Source: an uncultured Clostridia bacterium
GTDB taxonomy: Bacteria > Bacillota > Clostridia > Lachnospirales > Anaerotignaceae
DNA: 64,000 nucleotides
NCBI GenBank assembly: GCA_902477755.1
Contig: CABSIK010000002.1
Coordinates: 62,001 to 126,000 of the forward strand
Direction: 5' to 3'
Shown one piece after another: positions 25,117 through 33,781 of the stretch (position 1 is its first letter; every line of letters starts with the position of its first letter). The notes under the pieces were generated by a model. The model ran no database searches and had not been told where the DNA came from. It saw only the letters and a program-made list of their open reading frames with translations. Both the position numbers and the translations under genes were made by a program.

Positions 25117-25670
25117 GATTGGCGCAGTTGGAAGCTGTTGTGGAATCCCTCCTGTTTATTTCGGGAGAAGCGGTGCCACTAACAGCCATTGCCCAGACAA
25201 TTGAAATGGATAAAGCCACTGCCAGAGCCATTGTACAGTCTTTGGCGGACAAATACGAAGCGGAACAGCGAGGCATCCGTATTGTGGAGATCAACGGCTC
25301 CTACCAGATGTGTACAGCGGCGGAATGTTTCACCTATATCCGCAGTATGTATAAAAGCCCACAGCGACAGGGCTTGACCCAGTCTTTGCTGGAAACTCTG
25401 GCCATCGTTGCCTATAAACAGCCCATCACCAAAGGGCAGATTGAGGAAATTCGTGGCGTCAGCGCAGAACATGCGGTCAGCAAGCTGGTGGAAAAAAAGC
25501 TGGTCTGCGAAGTAGGCAGATTGGATGCGCCGGGGAAACCCATCCTCTTTGGTACTACTGAGGACTTTCTGAGGTATTTTGGATTTAAGTCCGTATCAGA
25601 ACTGCCGCCGCTGGAAGAAGAAACAGGGCTGGCAGAACAGGAAGAAACAGAAGAACAGACGGAAGTTTGA
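25113..25670 (+). CDS. scpB: Segregation and condensation protein B
   Basis: 185 aa. Two winged-helix domains: V-E-S-L-L-F-I-S-G-E-A-V near the start and L-E-T-L-A-I-V-A-Y-K-Q-P-I-T-K in the second, both ScpB signatures, then G-R-L-D-A-P-G-K-P-I-L-F-G-T-T. The acidic tail (E-E-x-x-x-x-E-Q-T-E-V) is ordinary. ScpB dimers regulate the SMC-ScpA ring. Its start overlaps scpA, and a terminator follows. Confidence 0.95.
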   Translation: MRLAQLEAVVESLLFISGEAVPLTAIAQTIEMDKATARAIVQSLADKYEAEQRGIRIVEINGSYQMCTAAECFTYIRSMYKSPQRQGLTQSLLETLAIVAYKQPITKGQIEEIRGVSAEHAVSKLVEKKLVCEVGRLDAPGKPILFGTTEDFLRYFGFKSVSELPPLEEETGLAEQEETEEQTEV

Positions 25671-25676
25671 AAAGAG

Positions 25677-25704
25677 AACCGACAGAGGAATCTGTCGGTT
25701 TTTT
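25677..25704 (+). terminator. Terminator after scpB
   Basis: 10-bp stem AACCGACAGA / TCTGTCGGTT with a GGAA loop and a T-tract. Confidence 0.93.
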
Positions 25705-25780
25705 GATTGTAAAGGCAGGAAGTATCTGTTAATCTGAATGTAGGAGGTATAGTTTTCTATACAAAAAGGGGGAAGAAAAG

Positions 25781-25936
25781 ATGAAAAGTATCAAATGGAT
25801 GTTGCTGGGCAACGCGATATTGATGGTGGTCATTCTGATTCATTTGTTTTTGGAACAGCCGTTGATAACAGATTTCATTGGATTGGTAGGTTTGTTTTTT
25901 ATTTATTTGGGGTTTTATCCTGAGAATAAAGAATGA
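25781..25936 (+). CDS. Small membrane protein, 51 aa
   Basis: A short reading frame (M-K-S-I-K-W-M-L-L-G-N to F-Y-P-E-N-K-E-stop) preceded by GGGGGAAG. It has two hydrophobic stretches (about residues 6-22 and 32-46) separated by a polar turn with E-Q-P, a helical-hairpin membrane topology. No family is recognised. It sits alone between the scpB terminator and a structured repeat, and its probable terminator (AGGAAC / GTTCCT) is split by that repeat. Confidence 0.65.
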   Translation: MKSIKWMLLGNAILMVVILIHLFLEQPLITDFIGLVGLFFIYLGFYPENKE

Positions 25937-25952
25937 TGCAGATCAGGAACCT

Positions 25953-26133
25953 TTAGGGGCATCTTCATAAGAAAACAAAGAAAGCTGAAATCCTTGTCAT
26001 GATAGAGGGTTTCGGCTTTCTCGTTTTTACGGAAATTTTATTCAGTATATTTTCTTCTAAAGACTGCCGTCGCAATTTCCCTTAAGAAATCAAGGAAGTG
26101 AAAATGAATGTTTTCTTAAAGGGAAGTTGCTTT
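25953..26133 (+). repeat. Structured intergenic repeat, full copy A
   Basis: 181 nt, aligned end to end with the copy at 28191. Two hairpins can form: AGAAAGCTGAAA / TTTCGGCTTTCT nested in the 5' half, and AATTTCCCTTAAGAAA / TTTCTTAAAGGGAAGTT in the 3' half. Flanks AGGAAC (25945-25950) and GTTCCTTTTT (26138-26147) would make a small terminator if the repeat were absent. Confidence 0.78.
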
Positions 26134-26198
26134 GGAAGTTCCTTTTTCTATGGATACCCTTTTCCCAAAAAGCATACAATGATGAGGGAGGGGTACGC

Positions 26199-27365
26199 AT
26201 GAAGAAATTTTTGAGTTTTTGTGTGGTGCTGCTGTTGTGTGGGCAAACAGTGCTGGCGGCAGAGCCAAATGTGGCGGCACAGGGAGCGGCGCTTATTGAC
26301 GGAGAAACAGGGCGGCTGTTGTGGGGAAAGAATGCGGAAAGTCCCATGGAAATGGCAAGCACAACCAAAATTATGACAGCCATATTGGTATTGGAAAAAG
26401 CAGACCCGAAAGAAGTGGTGACTATCAGCGCAAACGCCGCAAAACAGCCTGATGTGCAAATGGGATTGAAAGAAGGGGAACAGTGGTATGCAGGAGATTT
26501 GCTCCGTGCCATGATGCTGAAATCCTATAACGACGCGGCGGTGGCGCTTGCGGAGCATGTCAGTGGTTCAGTGGAAGCATTTTGCATGGAAATGACGGCA
26601 AAGGCGGCGTCCATTGGGGCAACGGATACAGTCTTTGGCTCGCCCAATGGGCTGGACAGTCATTTAACCAGAGAGCAGCACCATTCCACGCCTTTGGATA
26701 TGGGCATCATCACCGCTTATGCCCTGCAAAATCCTGTGTTTCGAGAGATTGCTGTTCTGCCTAGCCATACCTTTGCGGATGTTTCTGGAAAGAACGTACA
26801 TACGGCAGTGAATACAGACCGATTTTTGCAGATGTATGCAGGTGCCCTTGGAGTCAAAACGGGATATACCAATAAGGCAGGACATTGTTTTGTAGGAGCG
26901 GCTAAGCAGGAGGATATGACCCTTGTCAGTGTGGTATTGGCTAGTGGTTGGGGCAACACAGGCAAAGAAGCCAAATGGACAGATACGAAAAAACTCATGG
27001 ATTATGGCTTTGCCACTTATGAGAAACAGGAAATCGCAGGGGCTGGAGAAAACATGGGAGAGATTACAGTGACCCGTTCTCCTGTGAAGGAAGTTACAGC
27101 AGGTCTTGGGGAAGGATACAGCGGCATATTCTCAGAAGATGAGGTTTCTCGTTTGCAATGGCAGACGGAATTGCCGGAAACATTGGAAGCGCCTATCGAA
27201 CAGGGAGAACAGATTGGGACAGCCATCTTGGAACTGGATGGAGAAATCATTGCGGAGCTTCCCTTGACAGCACAAACAGCGGCACCAGCCTATACACTTT
27301 CGGAGCAGTACTGCAGATTGCTTTCTGTTTGGTTTGACTGGATAGAATTTTTGCCGGAAATGTGA
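26199..27365 (+). CDS. D-alanyl-D-alanine carboxypeptidase (peptidase S11), second copy
   Basis: 388 aa from ATG 26199 (GGGAGGGG upstream); a longer frame from 26127 runs into the repeat element and is not used. The signal peptide ends near V-L-A-A-E. Catalytic motifs: S-T-T-K, S-Y-N and K-T-G-Y. A C-terminal beta domain and an amphipathic end with aromatic residues follow, as in DacF/PBP5. It is close to, but clearly different from, the S11 gene at 21.2 kb. It probably acts in cell-wall maturation or sporulation. Confidence 0.92.
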   Translation: MKKFLSFCVVLLLCGQTVLAAEPNVAAQGAALIDGETGRLLWGKNAESPMEMASTTKIMTAILVLEKADPKEVVTISANAAKQPDVQMGLKEGEQWYAGDLLRAMMLKSYNDAAVALAEHVSGSVEAFCMEMTAKAASIGATDTVFGSPNGLDSHLTREQHHSTPLDMGIITAYALQNPVFREIAVLPSHTFADVSGKNVHTAVNTDRFLQMYAGALGVKTGYTNKAGHCFVGAAKQEDMTLVSVVLASGWGNTGKEAKWTDTKKLMDYGFATYEKQEIAGAGENMGEITVTRSPVKEVTAGLGEGYSGIFSEDEVSRLQWQTELPETLEAPIEQGEQIGTAILELDGEIIAELPLTAQTAAPAYTLSEQYCRLLSVWFDWIEFLPEM

Positions 27366-27430
27366 TTTTTCTTTGACTTTCCGCTCTTTCTCCTGTATAC
27401 TGATGGGACGAAAAGGACGGAGGAGAGAAT

Positions 27431-28153
27431 ATGGAAGAAAGATTGCAGAAATTTCTGGCAGAAGCAGGCATTGCTTCCCGAAGAAAGTCAGAAGAACTCA
27501 TTGCCGCAGGCCGTGTGCAGGTAAACGGACAGGTGGTACGGGAACTGGGTGTCAAAATCGACCCTGCAAAAGATAAAGTATTATTCGATAATAAGCCTGT
27601 GAAAGCGCAGGAAACAAAGAAAGTATATATCATGCTCCATAAGCCCGAAGGCTATGTGACAACAGCGAAAGAGCAGTTTGGACGTCCGGCGGTGCTGGAC
27701 TTGGTACAGGGCGTAAAGGAACGTATTTTCCCTGTAGGTCGATTGGACTATGACACATCCGGTCTGCTGCTTTTGACAAACGACGGCGATTTGACTTATA
27801 AACTGACACATCCTAAACACGATGTGGATAAAACCTACATTGCAAAGCTCTATGGTGTGCCTGACGAAGGTGCTTTGCAGAAATTCCGCAGAGGCGTTGT
27901 CATTGACGGCAGAAAGACCAGACCTGCGAAAATTCAGATTCTGGAAAAAGAAAAAGATATGCGGTTCTGCACAGCGGAAATCATTATCCACGAAGGCAAA
28001 AACCGTCAGGTCAGAAAAATGTGTGAAGCCATCAAGCATCCCGTTGCACAGCTGAAACGTGTGGCTACAGGGGAGCTGACACTGGGGGATCTGCCCAAAG
28101 GCAAATACCGCCATCTGACAGAAAGAGAAATCAAATATTTGAAAAAACTGTAA
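27431..28153 (+). CDS. Pseudouridine synthase, RsuA/RluB family
   Basis: 240 aa. N-terminal S4 RNA-binding domain (E-E-R-L-Q-K-F-L-A-E-A-G-I-A-S-R-R-K), then the catalytic domain with the active-site Asp in V-G-R-L-D-Y-D-T-S-G-L-L-L-L-T-N-D-G-D. The later G-R-K-T-R-P-A and G-K-N-R-Q-V-R-K-M blocks are typical. Most likely it modifies 23S rRNA (RluB), but RsuA cannot be excluded from sequence alone. GGAGGAG precedes the ATG. A terminator follows. Confidence 0.92.
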   Translation: MEERLQKFLAEAGIASRRKSEELIAAGRVQVNGQVVRELGVKIDPAKDKVLFDNKPVKAQETKKVYIMLHKPEGYVTTAKEQFGRPAVLDLVQGVKERIFPVGRLDYDTSGLLLLTNDGDLTYKLTHPKHDVDKTYIAKLYGVPDEGALQKFRRGVVIDGRKTRPAKIQILEKEKDMRFCTAEIIIHEGKNRQVRKMCEAIKHPVAQLKRVATGELTLGDLPKGKYRHLTEREIKYLKKL

Positions 28154-28160
28154 GTAAGAA

Positions 28161-28190
28161 AGCCTCGGTTTTGGAAAATCCGAGGCTGTT
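28161..28190 (+). terminator. Terminator after the pseudouridine synthase
   Basis: AGCCTCGG / CCGAGGCT stem, 8 bp, with a further TTTT/AAAA pairing inside, then TGTTTT. The repeat copy B starts at the end of its T-run. Confidence 0.85.
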
Positions 28191-28372
28191 TTAGGAGCAT
28201 CTTCATAAGAAAACAAAGAAAGCCAAAATCCTTATGATTACAAAGGGTTTTGACTTTCTTATTTTATTAAGATTTTATTTGTTATGTTTTCTTATGAAGA
28301 CAGCTGTCGCAATTCCCCTTAAGAAATCAGGGAATAAGGAAAATCAATGTTTTCATAAGGGGAATTTGCTTT
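28191..28372 (+). repeat. Structured intergenic repeat, full copy B
   Basis: 182 nt. An outer pair CTTCATAAGAAAAC / GTTTTCTTATGAAG (28201-28214 and about 28286-28299) encloses AAGAAAGCCAAAA / TTTTGACTTTCTT; a separate 3' hairpin pairs AATTCCCCTTA with TAAGGGGAATT. Relative to copy A several paired positions change on both sides (GAAA/TTTC to AAAA/TTTT; T-A to C-G), so pairing is conserved rather than sequence. Confidence 0.8.
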
Positions 28373-28423
28373 TGTCAGGATATGTTTTTTATTTTGAAAT
28401 CAGGAGGATTATCGGCTTTATGC

Positions 28424-28452
28424 TTGAAAGTCCGGCGATTTTCTCATATAAT
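28424..28452 (+). promoter_or_regulatory. Promoter upstream of the phosphatase-to-ispH-rpsA gene series
   Basis: TTGAAA (28424-28429), 17-bp spacer, perfect TATAAT (28447-28452), 36 bp before the first ATG. Confidence 0.8.
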
Positions 28453-28488
28453 TTAAGTTTAGAGTACATCATAAAGGTAGGCTGAATT

Positions 28489-29136
28489 ATGAGCGAACAG
28501 AAAACAAGATTTTACCTGATCCGTCACGGGGAAACACTGTGGAACCGTCAGGGACGGTATCAGGGTTCTACGGATATTGAACTGTCCGAAGAAGGTCTGG
28601 CACAGGCAGAACTGGTGGCAAAGCGTTTCCGTTATCTGCCTTTGGATAAGATTTACGCTTCTCCCCTGAAGCGCGCGTTGGTGACAGCCCAGACCATCGG
28701 CAGAGAAACAGGCATTACGCCCATTGTGGATGAACATTTTAAAGAAATCAATTTTGGCGCATGGGAAGGCATGAGCATTCCTGAACTGAAAGAAGCCTAT
28801 GGACAGGCATACATGGATTTCTATGAAAATCCCTTTGCCCATCCTTTTCCGGGAGAGGGTTCTTTTGCAAACGTAACAAAACGTGCGGTGGAAGGCTTTG
28901 AAGCAGTTTTGGAAGAAAACAGAGGCAAGCATGTTGCTATTGTGTCCCATGGTGGTTTGCTCCGTGTTATGCTGGTGGGCATCATGGGCATGGATGTGAA
29001 TTTTTACCGCAAAACTTGGATGACCAATACATCCATCACCACAGTGGATGTTATGGAGGACGGCAGACGCATCCTCATGACACTCAATGACAAAGCCCAT
29101 CTGGAAATGGCAGATTTATTCAAAAAAGGGGAATGA
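28489..29136 (+). CDS. Histidine phosphatase family protein (phosphoglycerate mutase-like)
   Basis: 215 aa. The catalytic R-H-G-E motif lies at residues 11-14 (L-I-R-H-G-E-T-L-W-N), with Y-A-S-P-L-K-R-A and the second catalytic His in V-S-H-G-G-L-L-R. This is the broad RHG phosphatase/PGM branch (CobC, GpmB and PhoE-like); the substrate is not readable. The site before it is weak (AAAGGTAGG). The next gene starts at its stop. It heads a gene series that runs through cmk and plsC to ispH-rpsA. Confidence 0.88.
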   Translation: MSEQKTRFYLIRHGETLWNRQGRYQGSTDIELSEEGLAQAELVAKRFRYLPLDKIYASPLKRALVTAQTIGRETGITPIVDEHFKEINFGAWEGMSIPELKEAYGQAYMDFYENPFAHPFPGEGSFANVTKRAVEGFEAVLEENRGKHVAIVSHGGLLRVMLVGIMGMDVNFYRKTWMTNTSITTVDVMEDGRRILMTLNDKAHLEMADLFKKGE

Positions 29137-29138
29137 TT

Positions 29139-30377
29139 ATGGCAAAGATCGCAGTCATTGGCGGCGGCGCCGCAGGAATGCTGGCGGCAGGCCGTGCGGC
29201 ACAGCGAGGGCATGAAGTCCATTTGTTTGAAAAGAATAATCGTTTAGGCAAGAAAATACTCATCACCGGCAAGGGACGTTGTAATGTGACAAACGACGGG
29301 GATTTGGATGCCTTTCTGGATAACATCCCTGGCAATCCTTATTTTATGTACAGCGCTTTTTATCGTTTCGATAATCAGGCACTGCGTCAGCTTTTGCTGG
29401 ATATGGGATTGGAAACAAAAGTAGAACGGGGTAACCGGGTATTTCCTGTGACAGACCGTTCTTTGGACGTGGTACAGGCATTGGAAAAATATATGCGGCA
29501 GAATAAAGTTGCTCTCCATCTGGAAAGCCAGGTGGAACATGTTGTCATGAAAGAAGGAAAAGTCACAGGAATTCGTCTGAAAAATCAGAAAGAACTGCCT
29601 TTTGACGCTGTCATTGTGACCACAGGAGGACTTTCTTATCCAAATACAGGCTCTACAGGGGATGGCTATCGTATGGCAAAAGCCGCAGGACATACTGTCA
29701 CTAAGCTGTATCCTTCTCTGGTTCCTCTGAAAACAGCGGAAAGCTGGTGTCAGGAGCTCATGGGGCTGAGCCTTAGAAATATTGCCATTCGCATCTGTAA
29801 TGAAAAAGGCAAAACCGTTTATGAGGATTTTGGGGAAATGCTCTTTACCCATTTTGGGGTGTCTGGCCCTGTGATTTTGAGTGCCAGCCGCCATATTTTG
29901 ACAGATACGGAAAAGGGATTCCATCTCTATATTGATTTGAAGCCTGCGCTTGACGAAAAACAGCTGGATCATCGCCTGCTGCGGGATTTTGAAAAGTACA
30001 GCAATAAAGATTTCCGCAATGCGTTAGGGGATTTGCTGCCTCAGAAATTGATTCCTGTTATCATTTCTCTTTCCGGTATTGACCCTGAGAAAAAGGTGAA
30101 CGGCATCACCAAGGAAGAACGGAAACAGCTGCTGCATTTGCTGAAGGCATTGCCTTTGACGATCGTTGGTGTCACAGGCTACAACGAAGCCGTTGTCACC
30201 AGCGGCGGTATTTGCGTGGACGAGATTGACCCGTCCACTATGGAAAGCAAACTGGTGAAAAACCTGTATTTTGCAGGGGAAGTGCTGGACGTGGACGCAT
30301 ACACAGGGGGATTCAATTTACAGATAGCTTTCTCTACAGGCTACGCTGCCGGAGACAGCGTTTGTGAGGAAGTATAA
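29139..30377 (+). CDS. NAD(P)/FAD-dependent oxidoreductase, HI0933/YhiN (BaiN-like) family
   Basis: 412 aa. The N-terminal dinucleotide loop is I-G-G-G-A-A-G-M-L-A-A; the H-L-F-E-K-N-N-R-L-G-K-K-I-L-I-T-G-K-G-R-C-N block and the C-terminal F-A-G-E-V-L-D-V-D-A-Y-T-G-G-F-N-L-Q are the family's signature FAD-binding sequences. The physiological substrate is unknown; one relative reduces bile-acid intermediates. ATG 29139 is preferred because AAAGGGGAA lies 6 nt before it; ATG 29133, which overlaps the previous stop, is possible. Confidence 0.92.
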   Translation: MAKIAVIGGGAAGMLAAGRAAQRGHEVHLFEKNNRLGKKILITGKGRCNVTNDGDLDAFLDNIPGNPYFMYSAFYRFDNQALRQLLLDMGLETKVERGNRVFPVTDRSLDVVQALEKYMRQNKVALHLESQVEHVVMKEGKVTGIRLKNQKELPFDAVIVTTGGLSYPNTGSTGDGYRMAKAAGHTVTKLYPSLVPLKTAESWCQELMGLSLRNIAIRICNEKGKTVYEDFGEMLFTHFGVSGPVILSASRHILTDTEKGFHLYIDLKPALDEKQLDHRLLRDFEKYSNKDFRNALGDLLPQKLIPVIISLSGIDPEKKVNGITKEERKQLLHLLKALPLTIVGVTGYNEAVVTSGGICVDEIDPSTMESKLVKNLYFAGEVLDVDAYTGGFNLQIAFSTGYAAGDSVCEEV

Positions 30378-30391
30378 GGAGGCAGAACGAC

Positions 30392-31063
30392 ATGAAAAAA
30401 TTTGCAGTGGCAGTGGATGGGCCCGCAGGCTCCGGCAAAAGCACTGTAGCAAAGGAAATTGCGAAGGCATTGGGTATCTTATATATTGACACAGGCGCTA
30501 TGTACCGCACCGTTGGCATGGCTTGTCTGAAAAAAGGTATTGACCCTGCCGATGAATCTGCTGTTGTGGATTCTCTGAATGATCTGGATATGAAGATTTT
30601 CCCGGAAGCTGGCGGACAGCGTATTTTGCTGGATGGGGAGGACATCACTTCTCGTATCCGTACAGAAGAAATCGGTAAGGCGGCTTCCTGTGTGGCGGCT
30701 TATGAGAAAGTTCGTGAAAAACTGGTGGAAATCCAGCAGGGACTGGCAGAGGAACAGTCTGTCATCATGGACGGTCGTGATATTGGCACTAAGGTTCTGC
30801 CGGATGCGGAAGTGAAAATTTATCTGGATGCCAGTGTGGAAGAAAGGGCAAAACGTCGTGTGGGCGAACTGGAAGCTCAGGGCAAAACCGCTGATCTGGC
30901 AATCATTCAGGAAGAAATCGCTCAGCGGGATTATCAGGACATGCATCGGGAAAACAGTCCTCTTTGCCGTGCGGAAGATGCGGTGAATGTGGATACGACA
31001 GGACTGGATATTCCAGCGGTGACAGAAAAACTACTGGCGCTCATTGCCGAAAAAACAAAATGA
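30392..31063 (+). CDS. cmk: Cytidylate kinase
   Basis: 223 aa. The P-loop is G-P-A-G-S-G-K-S-T (about 10-18); then D-T-G-A-M-Y-R, S-V-I-M-D-G-R-D-I-G-T and the LID segment E-E-R-A-K-R-R, all standard for Cmk. It phosphorylates CMP and dCMP. The cmk-plsC-ispH-rpsA order is a well-known clostridial arrangement. AAGGAGG precedes the ATG; plsC follows 11 nt after the stop. Confidence 0.96.
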   Translation: MKKFAVAVDGPAGSGKSTVAKEIAKALGILYIDTGAMYRTVGMACLKKGIDPADESAVVDSLNDLDMKIFPEAGGQRILLDGEDITSRIRTEEIGKAASCVAAYEKVREKLVEIQQGLAEEQSVIMDGRDIGTKVLPDAEVKIYLDASVEERAKRRVGELEAQGKTADLAIIQEEIAQRDYQDMHRENSPLCRAEDAVNVDTTGLDIPAVTEKLLALIAEKTK

Positions 31064-31074
31064 GGTGAAAAGAT

Positions 31075-31662
31075 ATGTCATTTTATACATTTGCAAGAGG
31101 TTTGGTAAAAATCTATTATAAATTCGCATTCCGTATGGATATTCAGGGGGAAGAAAATATTCCGGAGGAAGGCGGCGTGGTATTGTGCTGTAATCACATG
31201 AGCAATCTGGATCCAACTACCATGGCAGGTTTTGTGAGACGCCCTGTACGGTATATTGCAAAAAAAGAACTGTTTTCCAAAGGCTGGTCTGCAAAGCTCA
31301 TGTATGCATTGGGCGCTTTTCCTGTAGACCGTCAGACAACAGATATGAAAGCCCTGAAAACAGCCATCAAACTGCTGAAAAATGGCGAAGCTCTCGGGAT
31401 TTTTGCAGAAGGCACCCGTGTGAAAGAAGGGGAAGCCAAAGCGGCAAAAGCAGGGGTTGCTCTGTTTGCGCTGAAAGGGGAAGCACCCATTGTGCCCATC
31501 TGTATCAGCAGTAAGTATAAATTCCGTTCTGTTGTTCATATCCGTTATGGCAAGCCCATTTATCTGGATGAATACAAAGGGCAGAAAGTGACAACGGAAA
31601 TGATGGAAGAAATCACGGAAAAAGTCATGGAAAAAGTAAGAGAAATGAGGGTGGAAGTATGA
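31075..31662 (+). CDS. plsC: 1-acyl-sn-glycerol-3-phosphate acyltransferase
   Basis: 195 aa. The catalytic H-x4-D is H41-M-S-N-L-D46; block II is R-x-K-E-L-F region K-K-E-L-F-S-K, and block III is F-A-E-G-T-R, all typical of PlsC. It makes phosphatidic acid from lysophosphatidic acid at the cytoplasmic face of the membrane. The stop overlaps the ispH-rpsA start (ATGA). Confidence 0.95.
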   Translation: MSFYTFARGLVKIYYKFAFRMDIQGEENIPEEGGVVLCCNHMSNLDPTTMAGFVRRPVRYIAKKELFSKGWSAKLMYALGAFPVDRQTTDMKALKTAIKLLKNGEALGIFAEGTRVKEGEAKAAKAGVALFALKGEAPIVPICISSKYKFRSVVHIRYGKPIYLDEYKGQKVTTEMMEEITEKVMEKVREMRVEV

Positions 31663-33629
31663 GCAATATTCGTGTGGCAGAATCCGCAGGCTTTTGTTTC
31701 GGCGTAAAACGCGCCATTGAAATGGCATACGAAGCAATCGGCGTGGAACCAAAGCTGTATTCTTATGGTCAGCTCATCCATAATAAAACCGTAACAGACG
31801 ACTTGGCATCCAAAGGTCTGGAAATTGTGGAAAGTCTGGATGGACTCACAGAAGGAACCCTCTTGATTCGTTCCCATGGCGTTGGCAAAGCGTTGTATGA
31901 CGAAGCGGAAGCAAAGGGATTGAAGATTTTGGATGGTACTTGTCCTTTTGTGAAAAAAATCCATAACATCGTTCATGACAAACTGGCAGATGGCATGGGC
32001 ATCATCATCGTTGGCGATGGTACACACCCAGAGGTCATCGGGATTAATGGCTGGTGCGAAAATGCCGCTGTGATTCTGGAGGATGAAGAAGCGGCAAAAA
32101 CAAAGGAAATTCCTGACAAAGAAAAATATGCCGTTGTGGTGCAGACCACATTCCGTCAGGCAAAATTCGACAAGATTCTGGAAATTTTGCAGCGCAGAGG
32201 CGTAAACATGGAAGTCCATAACACCATCTGTTCCGCAACGGAAAAACGGCAGACTGAAGCGGAAGAACTGTCCAAAGCCGTAGATAAGATGATTGTCATC
32301 GGCGGAAAAAACAGCTCCAATACACAGAAGCTTGTGGAAATTTGTGCAAAAAATTGTGGAAATACCGTACATATTGAAACAATTTGTGATTTGGTGTTGA
32401 ATAATTTCGGAAAAGATGATAAAATAGGTATAACTGCAGGTGCGTCTACACCGCCTGCAATAATTAAGGAGGTAGTTGTTACTATGAGCGAAGCATTAGA
32501 AAATGCAGTACAAAATTTAGGAGGAAGTGAGGAAGCGACATTCGAACAGATGTTAGAAGAATCCCTCGTTACCCTGCACACAGGTGACGTGGTAAAAGGC
32601 ACTGTTATTCAGGTTGTAAACGAAGAAGTATCCGTAAACCTGGGCTTCAAATCCGATGGTATCATCGCAAGAGGCGAATTCAGCAGTGACCCTACAGTGA
32701 TTCCCAGCAAAACAGTTCAGCCTGGTGATGAAATCGAAGTATTCGTAGTACGCGTAAACGATGGCGACGGCAATGTTATGCTTTCCAGAAAACGTATCGA
32801 AGCTCAGAAGGGCATCGAAGAAATCGAAGCTGCTTACAACGAAAAAGCTGTTGTTACAGGTACTGTAACAAGCGTTGTAAAAGGCGGTCTGATCGCAGTT
32901 GTCAACGGCGTAAACGTATTCATTCCTTCTTCTCAGGTTTCTAATAGATTTATCGAAGACCTGAGCGTATTCAATGGTCAGGAATTGGAATTCAACATTA
33001 TCGAAGTTGACAGAGTAAAACGTCGTTTCATCGGCGGCAGAAAAGCACTGGTTGAACAGGAAATCGCAGCAAAACGCGCAGCTCTGTTCGAAACAATCCA
33101 GGCTGGTTCCAGAGTAAACGGTACAGTAAGCAGACTGACAGATTTCGGCGCATTTGTTGATCTGGGCGGCGTAGACGGCCTGATCCACATCTCCGAAATG
33201 AGCTGGGGCAGAATCTCCAACCCCAAAGAAGTTCTCAAAGAAGGTCAGGAAGTAGAAGTATTCGTTCTGGACGTAGATAAAGAAAAAGGCAAAATCAGCC
33301 TGTCCCTGAAAGATGCAGACAAGAACCCTTGGAAACTGGCTGCTGAAAAATATGCAGTTGGCTCCATCGTGGAAGGTAAAGTTGTACGTATGGTACCTTT
33401 CGGTGCTTTCGTAGAACTGGAAGCTGGCGTAGACGGTCTGGTACACATCTCTCAGATTGCAAACAAACACGTTGTAAAACCTGAAGACGAACTGAAGGTT
33501 GGCGAAGTGATCAGCGTGAAAGTTCTGGAAGTGAACCCTGAACAGAAGAAGATCAGCCTTTCCAAGAGACAGGCAGATGCTCCTGTAGAAGAAGCTCCCG
33601 CAGAAGAAGCAGCAGCTACAGAAGAATAA
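31659..33629 (+). CDS. ispH: HMB-PP reductase fused to ribosomal protein S1 (IspH-RpsA)
   Basis: 656 aa. Residues 1 to about 275 are IspH with three FeS cysteines: A-G-F-C-F-G-V-K (Cys 12-13 region), D-G-T-C-P-F-V and N-T-I-C-S-A; the enzyme makes IPP and DMAPP in the last MEP-pathway step. Residues about 276-656 hold four S1 domains (starts near L-H-T-G-D-V-V, A-V-V-T-G-T-V, A-G-S-R-V-N-G-T-V, V-G-S-I-V-E-G-K-V) and an acidic tail. The fusion is known in Clostridia. At the junction a strong internal site precedes Met 276, and codon use shifts to the optimised set. Confidence 0.95.
   Translation: MSNIRVAESAGFCFGVKRAIEMAYEAIGVEPKLYSYGQLIHNKTVTDDLASKGLEIVESLDGLTEGTLLIRSHGVGKALYDEAEAKGLKILDGTCPFVKKIHNIVHDKLADGMGIIIVGDGTHPEVIGINGWCENAAVILEDEEAAKTKEIPDKEKYAVVVQTTFRQAKFDKILEILQRRGVNMEVHNTICSATEKRQTEAEELSKAVDKMIVIGGKNSSNTQKLVEICAKNCGNTVHIETICDLVLNNFGKDDKIGITAGASTPPAIIKEVVVTMSEALENAVQNLGGSEEATFEQMLEESLVTLHTGDVVKGTVIQVVNEEVSVNLGFKSDGIIARGEFSSDPTVIPSKTVQPGDEIEVFVVRVNDGDGNVMLSRKRIEAQKGIEEIEAAYNEKAVVTGTVTSVVKGGLIAVVNGVNVFIPSSQVSNRFIEDLSVFNGQELEFNIIEVDRVKRRFIGGRKALVEQEIAAKRAALFETIQAGSRVNGTVSRLTDFGAFVDLGGVDGLIHISEMSWGRISNPKEVLKEGQEVEVFVLDVDKEKGKISLSLKDADKNPWKLAAEKYAVGSIVEGKVVRMVPFGAFVELEAGVDGLVHISQIANKHVVKPEDELKVGEVISVKVLEVNPEQKKISLSKRQADAPVEEAPAEEAAATEE
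32466..32486 (+). promoter_or_regulatory. rpsA: Internal ribosome binding site and ATG before the S1 part
   Basis: AAGGAGG (32466-32472) lies 11 nt before an in-frame ATG (32484) that begins M-S-E-A-L-E-N, a plausible S1 start. It could make free S1 protein in addition to the fusion. Confidence 0.7.
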
Positions 33630-33676
33630 TTTCTGTTTTCTAGCCTAAAAGATTAGGTCATTTATACAGAATCATT

Positions 33677-33726
33677 CAAATGGATAGAACATTGTAGATG
33701 CTACAAGGTTTTATCCATTTGTTTTT
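33677..33726 (+). terminator. Terminator after ispH-rpsA
   Basis: Outer arms CAAATGGATA / TATCCATTTG with an inner TTGTAG-ATG-CTACAA hairpin, then TTTTT. Confidence 0.92.
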
Positions 33727-33781
33727 ACATAGGATTGTGAAAGGAAAGACAATGGTATAAACCCCAAAGGAGGAAAACCAC

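Noticed and set aside
28420..28485. 21-codon frame before the phosphatase gene
   Set aside because: It has an AGGAGG 12 nt upstream and ends just before the next ATG, but the best promoter (-10 at 28447) lies inside it, so it would not be transcribed from there.
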